DNA of 52,035 nucleotides from Actinomycetota bacterium (GTDB lineage Bacteria > Actinomycetota > Acidimicrobiia > Acidimicrobiales > JAJPHE01). This document shows positions 8,017 through 15,776 of the stretch, in pieces. The stretch lies in NCBI GenBank assembly GCA_027315345.1, contig DAHUYE010000089.1:1-52035 (forward strand). The letters are read 5' to 3'. Both the position numbers and the translations under genes were made by a program. The notes below the pieces were generated by a model. That model searched no databases and was not told the DNA's origin. It saw only the letters and a list, made by a program, of their open reading frames with translations. Numbering within the stretch: the stretch's first letter is position 1; every line of letters begins with the position of its first letter.

Positions 8017-8187
8017 ATGAGTATCCGCTTCGATGCCCACCATCAGAGGGCCGGCCTGCGGTCCGAAATCGAGTGCCCGTCCTGTGGCCGGGCCCTGGAG
8101 TCCGCCGGCCTGGCCCGGGTGGCCGACCTGATGACCGCCCACCTGCGCTTCTCCTGCCCCGCCTCCAAAGACTCCGGCGCCGTCTGA
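8017..8187 (+). CDS. Small zinc-ribbon-like protein
   Basis: This is a 56-residue protein. It contains a CPSCGRALE knuckle in its middle and a later HLRFSC, so two or three cysteines and a histidine are placed to bind one zinc ion. The N-terminus (MSIRFDAHHQRAG) is polar and there is no membrane segment. A strong hairpin follows 16 bases after the stop, which supports a short single-gene unit. Its role is unknown; DNA, RNA or protein binding is possible. The composition fits neighbouring genes. It could still be a chance frame, but the motif, promoter-like hexamer and terminator agree. Confidence 0.55.
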   Translation: MSIRFDAHHQRAGLRSEIECPSCGRALESAGLARVADLMTAHLRFSCPASKDSGAV

Positions 8188-8203
8188 GGGCTCCACTCCG
8201 GGG

Positions 8204-8244
8204 CCCGCCGCTAGCGACTACACCCCCCTGTCGCTAGCGGCGGG
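8204..8244. terminator. 15-bp perfect hairpin
   Basis: CCCGCCGCTAGCGAC pairs perfectly with GTCGCTAGCGGCGGG across an 11-base loop, and outer GGGGC/GCCCC bases can extend the stem. It lies between the zinc-ribbon gene and the ribbon-helix-helix gene. No T-run follows, as is common for actinobacterial terminators. It is the strongest simple hairpin I see in the window. Confidence 0.65.
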
Positions 8245-8306
8245 AGCCCCTCGGGCCCCGGTCCTGCCCGGGCGCCGGTATCCACCCCCGCCGAGGGCAC
8301 CCCCGA

Positions 8307-8312
8307 TACCTT
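8307..8312 (+). promoter_or_regulatory. -10 element of the RHH-methyltransferase unit
   Basis: TACCTT lies seven bases before the ATG at 8320 and would give a leaderless transcript covering both following genes. Confidence 0.4.
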
Positions 8313-8319
8313 TTGCTCC

Positions 8320-8499
8320 ATGGCCCGCCCCCGGTTGTACGACGAGCCGAGGATCGCCACCGCGGTCCGTTTGCCCACCGATCTGCACGAGAGACTGCGC
8401 CTGGAGGCCCTCCGCCGCCAGGTTTCCGCCAACCTCCTGGTGGAACGGGCCATAACCGTCTACCTGGAGCGGCTGCCCCCTCTTCTCGACGAGGCCTGA
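8320..8499 (+). CDS. Ribbon-helix-helix DNA-binding protein
   Basis: This is a 59-residue protein. The strand RIATAVRLPTDLHERLRLEA and the second helix RQVSANLLVERAITVYLERL match the Arc/CopG-type ribbon-helix-helix fold, which dimerises and binds DNA with the beta strand. The stop is five bases before the GTG start of the methyltransferase, so the two are surely cotranscribed. The likely role is autoregulation of the methyltransferase or a related DNA-binding function. No toxin gene of the usual RelE, VapC or PIN type follows, so a toxin-antitoxin role is not supported. Confidence 0.75.
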   Translation: MARPRLYDEPRIATAVRLPTDLHERLRLEALRRQVSANLLVERAITVYLERLPPLLDEA

Positions 8500-8504
8500 T
8501 CCCA

Positions 8505-9890
8505 GTGCCCGCCCGGGCCACGTCGACCCGGAGCTTCGGGTCCGGCAAGCGCGAGAGTCACGACGCCAGCGCCTTCTACTCCCGCTTCAGCCCTCCCGTC
8601 CTTTCGGCGGCGGAGGAGATCAACCCGGCCCCACCCGGCCCCGGGGGCGAGACCCTCCTGGTAGGGGACTCCCGGTGCATGGATCTACCCGACAACTGTG
8701 TGGCCCTGGTCGTCACTTCCCCTCCCTACTTCGCCGGTAAGGCCTATGAACAAGCTCTGGGGGAGAACGGCATCCCGGCCGACTACCTCGAGTACTTGGG
8801 CCTGCTCCGCCAGGTGCTGGGAGAGTGTGTCCGGGTCCTGGAGCCGGGCGGACGCCTGGCCGTCAATGTGGCCAATCTGGGCCGGCGGCCCTACCGGTCC
8901 CTGGCCGCCGACGTGATCGGCATCCTCCAGGACGACCTCGGTCTCCTGCTCCGGGGCGAGATCGTCTGGGCCAAAGCCGAGGGGGCATCGGGTTCCTGCG
9001 CCTGGGGTTCGTTCCGCTCCGCTTCCAACCCGGTCCTGCGGGACGTGACCGAGCGGGTCATCGTGGCCTCCAAGGGCCGTTTCGAGCGCACCCCGGCCCC
9101 CGGGGTTCGTGAGCAGCAGGGTCTGCCGGCCCAGAGCTGGATCACCAGCGATGAGTTCATGGAGGCCACCCTCGACCTCTGGCACCTCGCCCCCGAGAGC
9201 GCCCGGCGGGTGGGTCACCCGGCGCCCTTCCCGGTCGAGCTCCCTCTTCGCCTCATCGACCTGTTCACCTACCGGGAAGACCTGGTCCTCGATCCCTTCC
9301 TCGGCTCGGGCACCACGGCGGTGGCCGCCGCCCGCCGGCAGCGGCGCTGGTGGGGTTACGACACCGACCCCGTCTACGTGGACATCGCCCGCCGCCGGGT
9401 GGCCGAGGAACTTGCCTCGGACGGAGGAGCGCCGGCCGAGCGCCAGCGCCTGGCCGTGGCGTCGGGGCAGGGAGTGGGGGCCGTGGCCGGGGCGGCCCTG
9501 GAGGAGGCCGGGTTCAGCCACGTGAGGCGGAATGTGAAGGTGCCGTCGGCCGGGGCCGAGGTGGCCCTGGCCGCCCGGGACGGTCTCGGGGGGCAGTGGC
9601 ATTTCGATCTGAGCGGCACCTTTGCGGCCGGCAGCCGGGGCTTAGCCGGCTCGGCCTTGTGGACGACGTTGGGCCGGGCGGCGGCGCTGGCCGGAGCGGG
9701 CCAGGGTCCGGTGGTGCTTCTGACCACGGCCCTGCCTCCGCCCCGGAGCCCGGCCGACCGGGCCGTCCGGGCCCTGGGCCCGGCGGCGGTATTCGATGTC
9801 ATCGAGCTGTTCGACCCGGCCGGGGCCGAACGGCTGCGTGCCTACGCCGCCGGAGCCTGTCAGCAGGCCCGGCCGGGATTCTGGCCCTGA
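8505..9890 (+). CDS. Orphan DNA methyltransferase (N4-cytosine/N6-adenine, beta class) with extra C-terminal domain
   Basis: The protein has 461 residues. Catalytic motif IV TSPPY lies at residues 71-75 and precedes the S-adenosylmethionine motif DPFLGSGTT at residues 263-271, the order of the beta class. GETLLVGDSRCM starts the core, and WWGYDTDPVYVDIARRR is the usual motif after motif I. From about residue 310 a further 150 residues (NVKVPSAGAEVALAARDG, WHFDLSGTFA, VVLLTTALP, GPAAVFDVIELF) form a separate domain without an assigned function; the D/E-rich strands resemble nuclease-like folds only loosely. No restriction enzyme gene is adjacent. The GTG start was chosen because it directly follows the RHH stop. 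Confidence 0.85.
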   Translation: MPARATSTRSFGSGKRESHDASAFYSRFSPPVLSAAEEINPAPPGPGGETLLVGDSRCMDLPDNCVALVVTSPPYFAGKAYEQALGENGIPADYLEYLGLLRQVLGECVRVLEPGGRLAVNVANLGRRPYRSLAADVIGILQDDLGLLLRGEIVWAKAEGASGSCAWGSFRSASNPVLRDVTERVIVASKGRFERTPAPGVREQQGLPAQSWITSDEFMEATLDLWHLAPESARRVGHPAPFPVELPLRLIDLFTYREDLVLDPFLGSGTTAVAAARRQRRWWGYDTDPVYVDIARRRVAEELASDGGAPAERQRLAVASGQGVGAVAGAALEEAGFSHVRRNVKVPSAGAEVALAARDGLGGQWHFDLSGTFAAGSRGLAGSALWTTLGRAAALAGAGQGPVVLLTTALPPPRSPADRAVRALGPAAVFDVIELFDPAGAERLRAYAAGACQQARPGFWP

Positions 9891-9950
9891 CCCGGCCGCT
9901 CCTCGGGCTCCGGTCCGGCCGGCGCCGCCGCCCGCGCGACGCTGGAGGAG

Positions 9951-11375
9951 ATGAAACGGCGGCGGCGGCTCACTGATGCACTTGTCCTGATGGCTGCCTC
10001 GGCGGCCATGGTTGGAGTGTCGGCATTCGGCCCAACCGCCCGGCCCGCGCTGGCCGCCTCCGGTTCACCGCAGGTCGCCCGGGCGTCGTCCCCGGCGTCG
10101 GCCATGGACGCTCCCGATCCCGACGTCATGCTGGCCGGGTCGACCTACTACGCCTATACGACCGGCACCACCTGGGGCAACCACATCGGGGTGCTCGAGT
10201 CCTCCAGCCCTGACTCGGGCTACCACACCATCACCGGCAAGTCCTACGGCTCGACGGCGGTCGGTCCCCTGCCGGCCTGGGAGGAGAACAACACCCAGAC
10301 CTCACCGGGTGTCTTCTATTACGGCGGCCACTACGTGATGTTCTATGACGCCACCGACACCCAGGCCGGTTACAACTGCATATCGGTGGCGGTGTCGGCC
10401 ACCCCCCAGGGCCAGTTCGAGGACAACTCCGCCGGACCGGTCATCTGCCAGACCAACCTGGGCGGATCGGTCGACCCTCAGCCCTTCATCGATCCGGCCA
10501 CCGGGCAGGCCTGGGTCGACTGGAAGTCCAATGACGGTTCGGCCTCCGGTTCTGCCTATCTCTGGGCCGCCCGCCTGAGTTCGGACGGCACCTCGCTCGT
10601 CTCGTCCCCGGCCCAGCTGCTGGCCCAGAACGAGGTCAGCTACCCGTGGGAGACCACGGTGGAGAACCCCGACATGGTCGTGATCGGTGGGACCTATTAC
10701 CTCTTCTTTGCCGCTGGGAACTGGCAGTCGTCCAACTACTCCGAGGGTTACGCGGTGTGCTCCGGACCATCCGGGCCGTGCTCCCAACCGGACGGCTCGC
10801 CCATCCTCACCTCCTACGGCGCTGTGGCCGGGCCGGGGGCCGGCAACGTGTTCACCGACACATCCGGCCAGACCTGGATGTCCTATGCCGCCTGGACGTC
10901 GGGCTGCACCTCCTATTCGTGCGGAGGCCAGCGTCAGCTCTATGTCGGGCAACTGACCCTCGGAACCCCAGCCCCGTCCGGGCCCGCCTGCAGCCGGACG
11001 CTTCCGGCGGGCGCGGTGGTGGGCATGGCCTCCACCCCCAGCGGCGGGGGCTACTGGATGGCCGACTGGGCCGGGGACGTGGCCACCTGCGGTAACGCCG
11101 GCTTCTTCGGAGCGGCCGGCGGCGCCCCCCTGGCCCGGCCCATCGTGGGCATGGCCTCCACCCCCGACGGCGGGGGCTACTGGCTGGTGGCCAGTGACGG
11201 AGGAATCTTCACCTACGGGGACGCCGGCTTCTTCGGTTCGGCCGGGGCTGAGACCCTGGCCCGGCCGATAGTCGGGATGTCGTCCATGCCCGACGGCGGG
11301 GGCTACCGCTTCTGCGCCTCCGACGGCGGCATCTTCACCTACGGGGACGCCGGCTTCTACGGATCGGCGGCCTGA
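9951..11375 (+). CDS. Secreted GH43-like glycosidase with C-terminal beta-repeats
   Basis: The protein has 474 residues. A signal peptide (basic MKRRRRLTD, core to PALAAS) precedes a five-bladed-propeller type domain: AMDAPDPDVMLAGSTYYAYT (likely catalytic base Asp), YYGGHYVMFYDA, GGSVDPQPFID (likely modulating Asp), VENPDMVVIGGTYYLFFAAG (likely acid Glu), then YAVCSGPSGPC. These match glycoside hydrolase family 43, which attacks arabinose- or xylose-containing polymers. From about residue 345 come roughly three repeats of the form VGMASTPDGGGYWLVASDGG, each followed by IFTYGDAGFFGSA. The same module occurs in the cupredoxin protein. It is probably extracellular. Confidence 0.8.
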   Translation: MKRRRRLTDALVLMAASAAMVGVSAFGPTARPALAASGSPQVARASSPASAMDAPDPDVMLAGSTYYAYTTGTTWGNHIGVLESSSPDSGYHTITGKSYGSTAVGPLPAWEENNTQTSPGVFYYGGHYVMFYDATDTQAGYNCISVAVSATPQGQFEDNSAGPVICQTNLGGSVDPQPFIDPATGQAWVDWKSNDGSASGSAYLWAARLSSDGTSLVSSPAQLLAQNEVSYPWETTVENPDMVVIGGTYYLFFAAGNWQSSNYSEGYAVCSGPSGPCSQPDGSPILTSYGAVAGPGAGNVFTDTSGQTWMSYAAWTSGCTSYSCGGQRQLYVGQLTLGTPAPSGPACSRTLPAGAVVGMASTPSGGGYWMADWAGDVATCGNAGFFGAAGGAPLARPIVGMASTPDGGGYWLVASDGGIFTYGDAGFFGSAGAETLARPIVGMSSMPDGGGYRFCASDGGIFTYGDAGFYGSAA

Positions 11376-11387
11376 GCCGAGCCGTGG

Positions 11388-11423
11388 GCGCCCGGCCGGG
11401 CGCTGCTTCGGCGGGGCCCGCCG
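11388..11423. terminator. Two adjacent palindromes between convergent genes
   Basis: A perfect 16-base palindrome GCGCCCGGCCGGGCGC is followed after five bases by CGGCGGG-G-CCCGCCG. They lie in the 53-base gap between the GH43 and nitroreductase stops, a typical place for a bidirectional terminator. Confidence 0.5.
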
Positions 11424-11428
11424 GCATC

Positions 11429-12106
11429 TCAGTCCCCGGGGTCCCCGCCGTCCTTGTTGCCCCAGGACTCCCAGTGCACGATGTGTTCCACCGGCGGGCG
11501 CTGGGCGGCCTTGAAGTCGGTGCCCTTGGTATAGGCCACCGGCAGCATGGCCACCTGGACCACGTCATCGGGGATGCCGAGGAGGCCGGCCGCCTCCTTC
11601 TCGAAGATCAGATGCAGGCTGGTGATGACCGACCCGAGGCCCCGGGACCGCAGGGCCAGCTGGAAGCTCCACACGGCCGGAAAGATGGAGCCCCCCATGG
11701 CTGCCCACATGATGGCCGGGGCGTTTTCCGGCGGCCGCCCCTTGACACAGGGAATGACCAGGACGGGGGCCTTCTCCATGTTGTCGGCCAGCCACAAGGC
11801 GGATTCGAGGACCCGACCGGTCTGCTCCTGACCGGGCTGGATGTTCTGCCGGGCGGAGTCCAGGTAGCCCCGCCCGCCCCGGCGGTACATGTCGGCCAGG
11901 GCCGTCTTCTTGTCGGGATCGGTCACGACCACCCAGCGCCAGCCCTGGTTGTTCGACCCGGTGGGGGCCTGCTGGGAGATGCGGATGCAGTCGAGGAGGA
12001 CCTGCTTCTCCACCGGCCGGTCCAGGTCCAGGCGCTTGCGCACGGCCCGGGTGGTGGTGAGCAGCCGATCGGTCTCGGCCAGGTCGAAAGGTGGGTTCGA
12101 TGCCAT
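11429..12106 (-). CDS. Nitroreductase family protein
   Basis: The protein has 225 residues. TTTRAVRKRLDLDRPV at the N-terminus and ISQQAPTGSNNQGWRWVVV carry the FMN phosphate-binding Arg/Ser/Asn pattern of the family. AAMGGSIFPAVWSFQLALRS and GLGSVITSL form the dimer and cofactor core, and LGIPDDVVQVAMLPVAY is the usual C-terminal strand. It would be a soluble FMN-dependent NAD(P)H oxidoreductase; the true substrate is unknown. A TACGCT hexamer lies eight bases before the ATG. It is divergent from the M20 peptidase gene, with only about 30 bases between the starts. Confidence 0.88.
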   Translation of the reverse strand: MASNPPFDLAETDRLLTTTRAVRKRLDLDRPVEKQVLLDCIRISQQAPTGSNNQGWRWVVVTDPDKKTALADMYRRGGRGYLDSARQNIQPGQEQTGRVLESALWLADNMEKAPVLVIPCVKGRPPENAPAIMWAAMGGSIFPAVWSFQLALRSRGLGSVITSLHLIFEKEAAGLLGIPDDVVQVAMLPVAYTKGTDFKAAQRPPVEHIVHWESWGNKDGGDPGD

Positions 12107-12114
12107 GGGCCCGC

Positions 12115-12120
12115 AGCGTA
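12115..12120 (-). promoter_or_regulatory. -10 element of the nitroreductase gene
   Basis: TACGCT on the minus strand is eight bases before the nitroreductase ATG and faces the oppositely directed hexamer of the peptidase gene. Confidence 0.35.
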
Positions 12121-12125
12121 GGACT

Positions 12126-12131
12126 TAGCCT
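12126..12131 (+). promoter_or_regulatory. -10 element of the M20 peptidase gene
   Basis: TAGCCT ends five bases before the ATG at 12137. The intervening GGAGG abuts the ATG and is too close to serve as a ribosome site, so leaderless start is more likely. Confidence 0.4.
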
Positions 12132-12136
12132 GGAGG

Positions 12137-13486
12137 ATGACCCATGTGACCGAGGAACCAGTAACCGGGGAAGTCACCGAGCTCCTCCAGGCCCTCATCC
12201 GCAACACCTGCGTCAACGACGGCACGGACGAATCGGGCCACGAGGTGCGCAGCTCCGACCTCCTCCGGGGCTACCTGGAAGGCGCCAGCCATAGCATCGA
12301 GACCTACGAGCCGCTGCCGGGCCGGGCCTCGCTGGTGGCCCGCATCGAAGGCAGTGACCCGGCCGCCCCCACCCTGTGTCTGATGGGCCACACCGACGTG
12401 GTCCCGGTCACGGCCGAGGGCTGGAGTCGGGATCCCTTCGGAGGGGAGCTGGTGGACGGGGAGGTATGGGGCCGGGGGGCCATCGACATGCTCAACCTCA
12501 CCTCCTCCATGGCGGTGGCCTTCCGCCGGCTGGCCGCCGAGGGGTGGCGGCCCCGGGGCACGCTCATCTACTTCGCCGTGGCTGATGAGGAGGCGGCCGG
12601 CACCCACGGGGCGGAGTGGATGGCTGACAATGAATACGACGCCATCCGGGCCGACTACGTCCTGTCCGAGTCGGGCGGGGTCTTCTCCGCCACCGACGTG
12701 GGCCAGACCGTGACCCTGACCACGGGGGAGAAGGGCGTCGCCTGGCGACGCCTGCGCATCCACGGGACTCCCGGTCACGGGTCCATGCCCTATGGGGCCG
12801 ACAACGCCGTGGTGAAGGCGGCGGCGGTGGTGGCCAGGCTGGCCCAGTACCGGCCCGAGACCCGTATCACCGACACCTGGCGCTCCTTTGCCGCCACCCT
12901 CGATCTACCCGCCGACATCCGGGTCGACCTGGTGGACCCGGCCCGGGCCCTGGAGGCCGTGGGGCGCATCGATGACATTCGCATGGCCAAGCTGGCCCAC
13001 GCCTGCACCCACATGACCTTCAGCCCCAATGTCGTCCACGGCGGGGTCAAGACCAACGTCATCCCCGACGTGGTCGACGTGGACGTGGACATCCGGGTCC
13101 TGCCCGGTGACACCCCGGCCGATGTCTCCCGGAACATCTCGGCCGCCCTGGGGGACCTGGCCGACGGGGTGGAGGTCACCACCCTGCACGAGTCCAACCC
13201 CACCTCCTCCGAGTTCGACTCCCGCCTGCGCGACGTGCTGGAGAAGGTGACCCGCCAGACCTATCCGGAGGCGACGCTGGTGCCCCGCATGACCACGGGC
13301 GGTACCGACCTGCGGTTCTTCCGGGAGAAGGGGGCCATCGGCTACGGGTTCGGCCTGTTCAGCTCCGGTTTCACCGCCTCCGACTTTGCCGCCCGTTTCC
13401 ACGGCCACGATGAGCGCATCGACGTCGAGTCGCTCCGCCTCACCACCGAGATGTGGATACAGGTGGCCAAGGAGCTCCTGGGCTAA
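12137..13486 (+). CDS. M20/M25/M40 family zinc metallopeptidase
   Basis: The protein has 449 residues. Metal and catalytic residues are visible: LMGHTDVVPV (His and Asp), VWGRGAIDM (bridging Asp), VADEEAAGTHG (general base Glu and ligand Glu) and a C-terminal FHGHDERID (His ligand). The lid domain starts near GTPGHGSMP. The family includes DapE, ArgE, carboxypeptidases and dipeptidases that hydrolyse amide bonds of amino-acid derivatives in the cytoplasm. The neighbours (nitroreductase, ABC-F) do not narrow the substrate, and a DapE or ArgE role cannot be claimed. Confidence 0.88.
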   Translation: MTHVTEEPVTGEVTELLQALIRNTCVNDGTDESGHEVRSSDLLRGYLEGASHSIETYEPLPGRASLVARIEGSDPAAPTLCLMGHTDVVPVTAEGWSRDPFGGELVDGEVWGRGAIDMLNLTSSMAVAFRRLAAEGWRPRGTLIYFAVADEEAAGTHGAEWMADNEYDAIRADYVLSESGGVFSATDVGQTVTLTTGEKGVAWRRLRIHGTPGHGSMPYGADNAVVKAAAVVARLAQYRPETRITDTWRSFAATLDLPADIRVDLVDPARALEAVGRIDDIRMAKLAHACTHMTFSPNVVHGGVKTNVIPDVVDVDVDIRVLPGDTPADVSRNISAALGDLADGVEVTTLHESNPTSSEFDSRLRDVLEKVTRQTYPEATLVPRMTTGGTDLRFFREKGAIGYGFGLFSSGFTASDFAARFHGHDERIDVESLRLTTEMWIQVAKELLG

Positions 13487-13558
13487 TCGGCGGAGCCCCC
13501 GGCCCGGAGGTGCGACCATTGGGGCATGTGGTTGTGTCCCGCCCGGGTGGCCTGAGCG

Positions 13559-15226
13559 ATGTTGGAGGCCCGCGGCCTGTCCGTGGAGGTGGGCGGCCGC
13601 CTGACCCTCGACGGGGCCAGCTTCAGCGTGCGCCACGGGGAGAAGGTGGGCCTGGTCGGGCGCAACGGGGCCGGTAAGACCAGCCTGCTCAAGGTTCTCG
13701 GGGGCGAGCAGCCCGCCTACGCCGGCCAGGTGATCCTCCGGGGCGGCGTCGGCTACCTGCGTCAGGACCCCCGCTCCCGGGCCGAACCGGACGGCACCAC
13801 CGCCCTGTCCCACGTTCTGTCCGGCCGGGATCTGGACGAGGCCATGATCCGCCTGGAGAAGCTGCGTCTGACGGTGGAGGAGCGGCCCTCGGAGGAGAAC
13901 GTGGCCCGCTACTCGAAGGCCGAGGAGCGCTTCAGCCAGGCCGGGGGCTACGCCGCCGAGTCCGAGGTGAGGCGGATCGTGGCCGGCCTGGGGCTCACCC
14001 CCGACCGGGTCGATCTCCCCCTCGGCGTCCTCTCCGGCGGGGAGAGGAGGCGGGTGGAACTGGCCCGCATCCTCTTTGCCGGCAGCGACGTGCTCATGCT
14101 GGACGAGCCCACCAACCACCTCGACACCGACGCCAAGTCCTGGCTCATCTCCTTCCTGCGCTCCTACCGGGGCGCCCTGCTGGTGGTCAGCCACGACCTG
14201 GATCTGCTGGACGAGGCCATCACCCGGGTCCTGCACCTGGATGAGGCCAGGATGGTCGAGTACAAGGGGACCTATTCCCAGTACCGGGCGGCCCGGAAGG
14301 CAGACGAGGAACGCCAGGCCAAGGTGGCCTCCCGCCAGGCGGCCGAGATCAAGCGCCTGGCCGACCTGGCCGACTCGATGCGGCACTCCACCGGAACCCG
14401 GGCCCGCAAGGCCCAGACCCTGGACACCCGGGTCGAGCGCCTGCGCCGGGACGCCGTCACCGGTCCGGCCCGGGAGCGCCGCTACGCCATCCGCCTGCCT
14501 CAGCCCCCTCACGCCCCCCGGACGGTGGTGGAGGTCACCGGCCTGGCCAAGTCCTATGGCGGCCCGCCCATTTTCGAGGACGTGGACTTCGCGGTCGAGC
14601 GGGGGGAACGGTTGCTGGTCATGGGACTCAACGGGGCCGGTAAGACCTCGTTGTTACGGGTGCTGGCCGGCCAGTCCGAGCCCGACCGGGGCCGGGTCGA
14701 CTTCGGTTCGGGCGTCTCGGTGGGCTACTACGCCCAGAAGCACGAGGGCATCCACGCCGGCACCGACGTGCTGACCCACATGCGCCAGCAGATCACCACC
14801 AGCCGGGCCATCGGCCTGGCCACCGGCTCGGGCCGTTCCGGTGGTCGCGCCGGGGGGCCCGGTCCGGACCGGCCTCCCACCGAGGTGGAGTTGCGTTCCC
14901 TGCTGGGCATGTTCGCCCTCACCGGGGAGATGGCCTTCCAGGACGCCGGCACCCTTTCGGGTGGGGAGAAGACCAAGCTGGCCCTGGCCCAGCTGGTGGT
15001 GGGGCGCCACAACCTCCTGCTCCTGGACGAGCCGACCAACAACCTCGACCCGGCCTCCCGCCAGGCCGTGGCCGGGGCCCTGTCGTCCTGGGGCGGGACG
15101 ATGATCGTGGTCAGCCACGACGCCGAGTTCGTCGAACTGCTGGAGCCGGACCGGGTCCTGATGATGCCCGAGGCGGTCCTGGACCACTGGAATGAGGAGC
15201 TTCTGGAACTGGTGTCGATGGCCTGA
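13559..15226 (+). CDS. ABC-F family ATPase (ribosome-associated)
   Basis: The protein has 555 residues with two ABC ATPase domains and no membrane segment. The first domain has Walker A GRNGAGKTS (about residues 34-42), LSGGERRRVELAR and LMLDEPTNHLD. The linker is charged (KADEERQAKVASRQAAEIKR). The second domain has GLNGAGKTS, GTLSGGEKTKLALAQLV and LLLDEPTNNLD. A glycine-rich insert (TGSGRSGGRAGGPGP) precedes the second signature. ABC-F proteins act on ribosomes as translation factors or protect them from antibiotics. The following MarR regulator and MFS exporter make a resistance link possible but not shown. Confidence 0.9.
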   Translation: MLEARGLSVEVGGRLTLDGASFSVRHGEKVGLVGRNGAGKTSLLKVLGGEQPAYAGQVILRGGVGYLRQDPRSRAEPDGTTALSHVLSGRDLDEAMIRLEKLRLTVEERPSEENVARYSKAEERFSQAGGYAAESEVRRIVAGLGLTPDRVDLPLGVLSGGERRRVELARILFAGSDVLMLDEPTNHLDTDAKSWLISFLRSYRGALLVVSHDLDLLDEAITRVLHLDEARMVEYKGTYSQYRAARKADEERQAKVASRQAAEIKRLADLADSMRHSTGTRARKAQTLDTRVERLRRDAVTGPARERRYAIRLPQPPHAPRTVVEVTGLAKSYGGPPIFEDVDFAVERGERLLVMGLNGAGKTSLLRVLAGQSEPDRGRVDFGSGVSVGYYAQKHEGIHAGTDVLTHMRQQITTSRAIGLATGSGRSGGRAGGPGPDRPPTEVELRSLLGMFALTGEMAFQDAGTLSGGEKTKLALAQLVVGRHNLLLLDEPTNNLDPASRQAVAGALSSWGGTMIVVSHDAEFVELLEPDRVLMMPEAVLDHWNEELLELVSMA

Positions 15227-15269
15227 GGCCAGGTCTCGGGTCCGTGAACACCGGCACGGGATTCAGACC

Positions 15270-15285
15270 TATACTTAGCCTAAGT
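15270..15285 (+). promoter_or_regulatory. Promoter and operator of the marR-MFS operon
   Basis: A consensus-like -10 TATACT (15270-15275) overlaps a perfect palindrome ACTTAG-C-CTAAGT (15273-15285) that ends two bases before the ATG of the MarR gene. A repressor bound here would block its own promoter, the usual arrangement of MarR autoregulation. Confidence 0.65.
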
Positions 15286-15287
15286 AA

Positions 15288-15776
15288 ATGACTGCCCCCG
15301 CTCCCGCCCCCGAGGTTCCGGTCGATCTGGAGATGGTCAGCCGGGTCCGGCTGTCGGTGCTGCGCCTGTCGAGGCGGCTGCGCCAGAATGCCGCCGCCGG
15401 GCTGACCGCCTCCCAGCTGGCCCTGGTCTCGACCCTCGACCGCCACGGGGCCATGACCCTGGGCGACCTGGCCGCCCACGAGGGGGTCCAGCCCCCCAGC
15501 GTGACCCGCATGGTCGATGCCCTGGAGAAGGCCGGCCTGGTCAAGCGGGTGGACTCGCTCACGGACCGGCGGGCGGTCATGGCCAAGCTGACGGGCAAGG
15601 GCCGCCGGGCCATCGAGGACGTGCGCCAGCGGCGCAATGCCTGGCTGGCCGAGAGGATGGCCCGGCTGACACCCGAGGAGCAGCGGCTCCTGGAGGCGGC
15701 CCTCCCGGTGCTGGAGGCGCTGGCCGAGGTCCCGCCGTCGCCGGCCACTGCGGCCGGAAGGGCCGACCGGCGTTGA
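15288..15776 (+). CDS. MarR family transcriptional regulator
   Basis: The protein has 162 residues. The winged helix-turn-helix is clear: LTASQLALVSTLDRHGAMTL, DLAAHEGVQPPSVTRMVDAL, EKAGLVKRVDSLTDRRAVMA. The flanking helices would form the dimer. It probably represses itself and the downstream exporter through the palindrome overlapping its promoter, and releases DNA on binding a small phenolic or drug-like ligand. It overlaps the MFS gene by four bases (TTGA), so the two are translationally coupled. Confidence 0.9.
   Translation: MTAPAPAPEVPVDLEMVSRVRLSVLRLSRRLRQNAAAGLTASQLALVSTLDRHGAMTLGDLAAHEGVQPPSVTRMVDALEKAGLVKRVDSLTDRRAVMAKLTGKGRRAIEDVRQRRNAWLAERMARLTPEEQRLLEAALPVLEALAEVPPSPATAAGRADRR

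Noticed and set aside
8320-8499. Antitoxin of a toxin-antitoxin pair
   Set aside because: The coupled downstream gene is a full DNA methyltransferase and not a small toxin.
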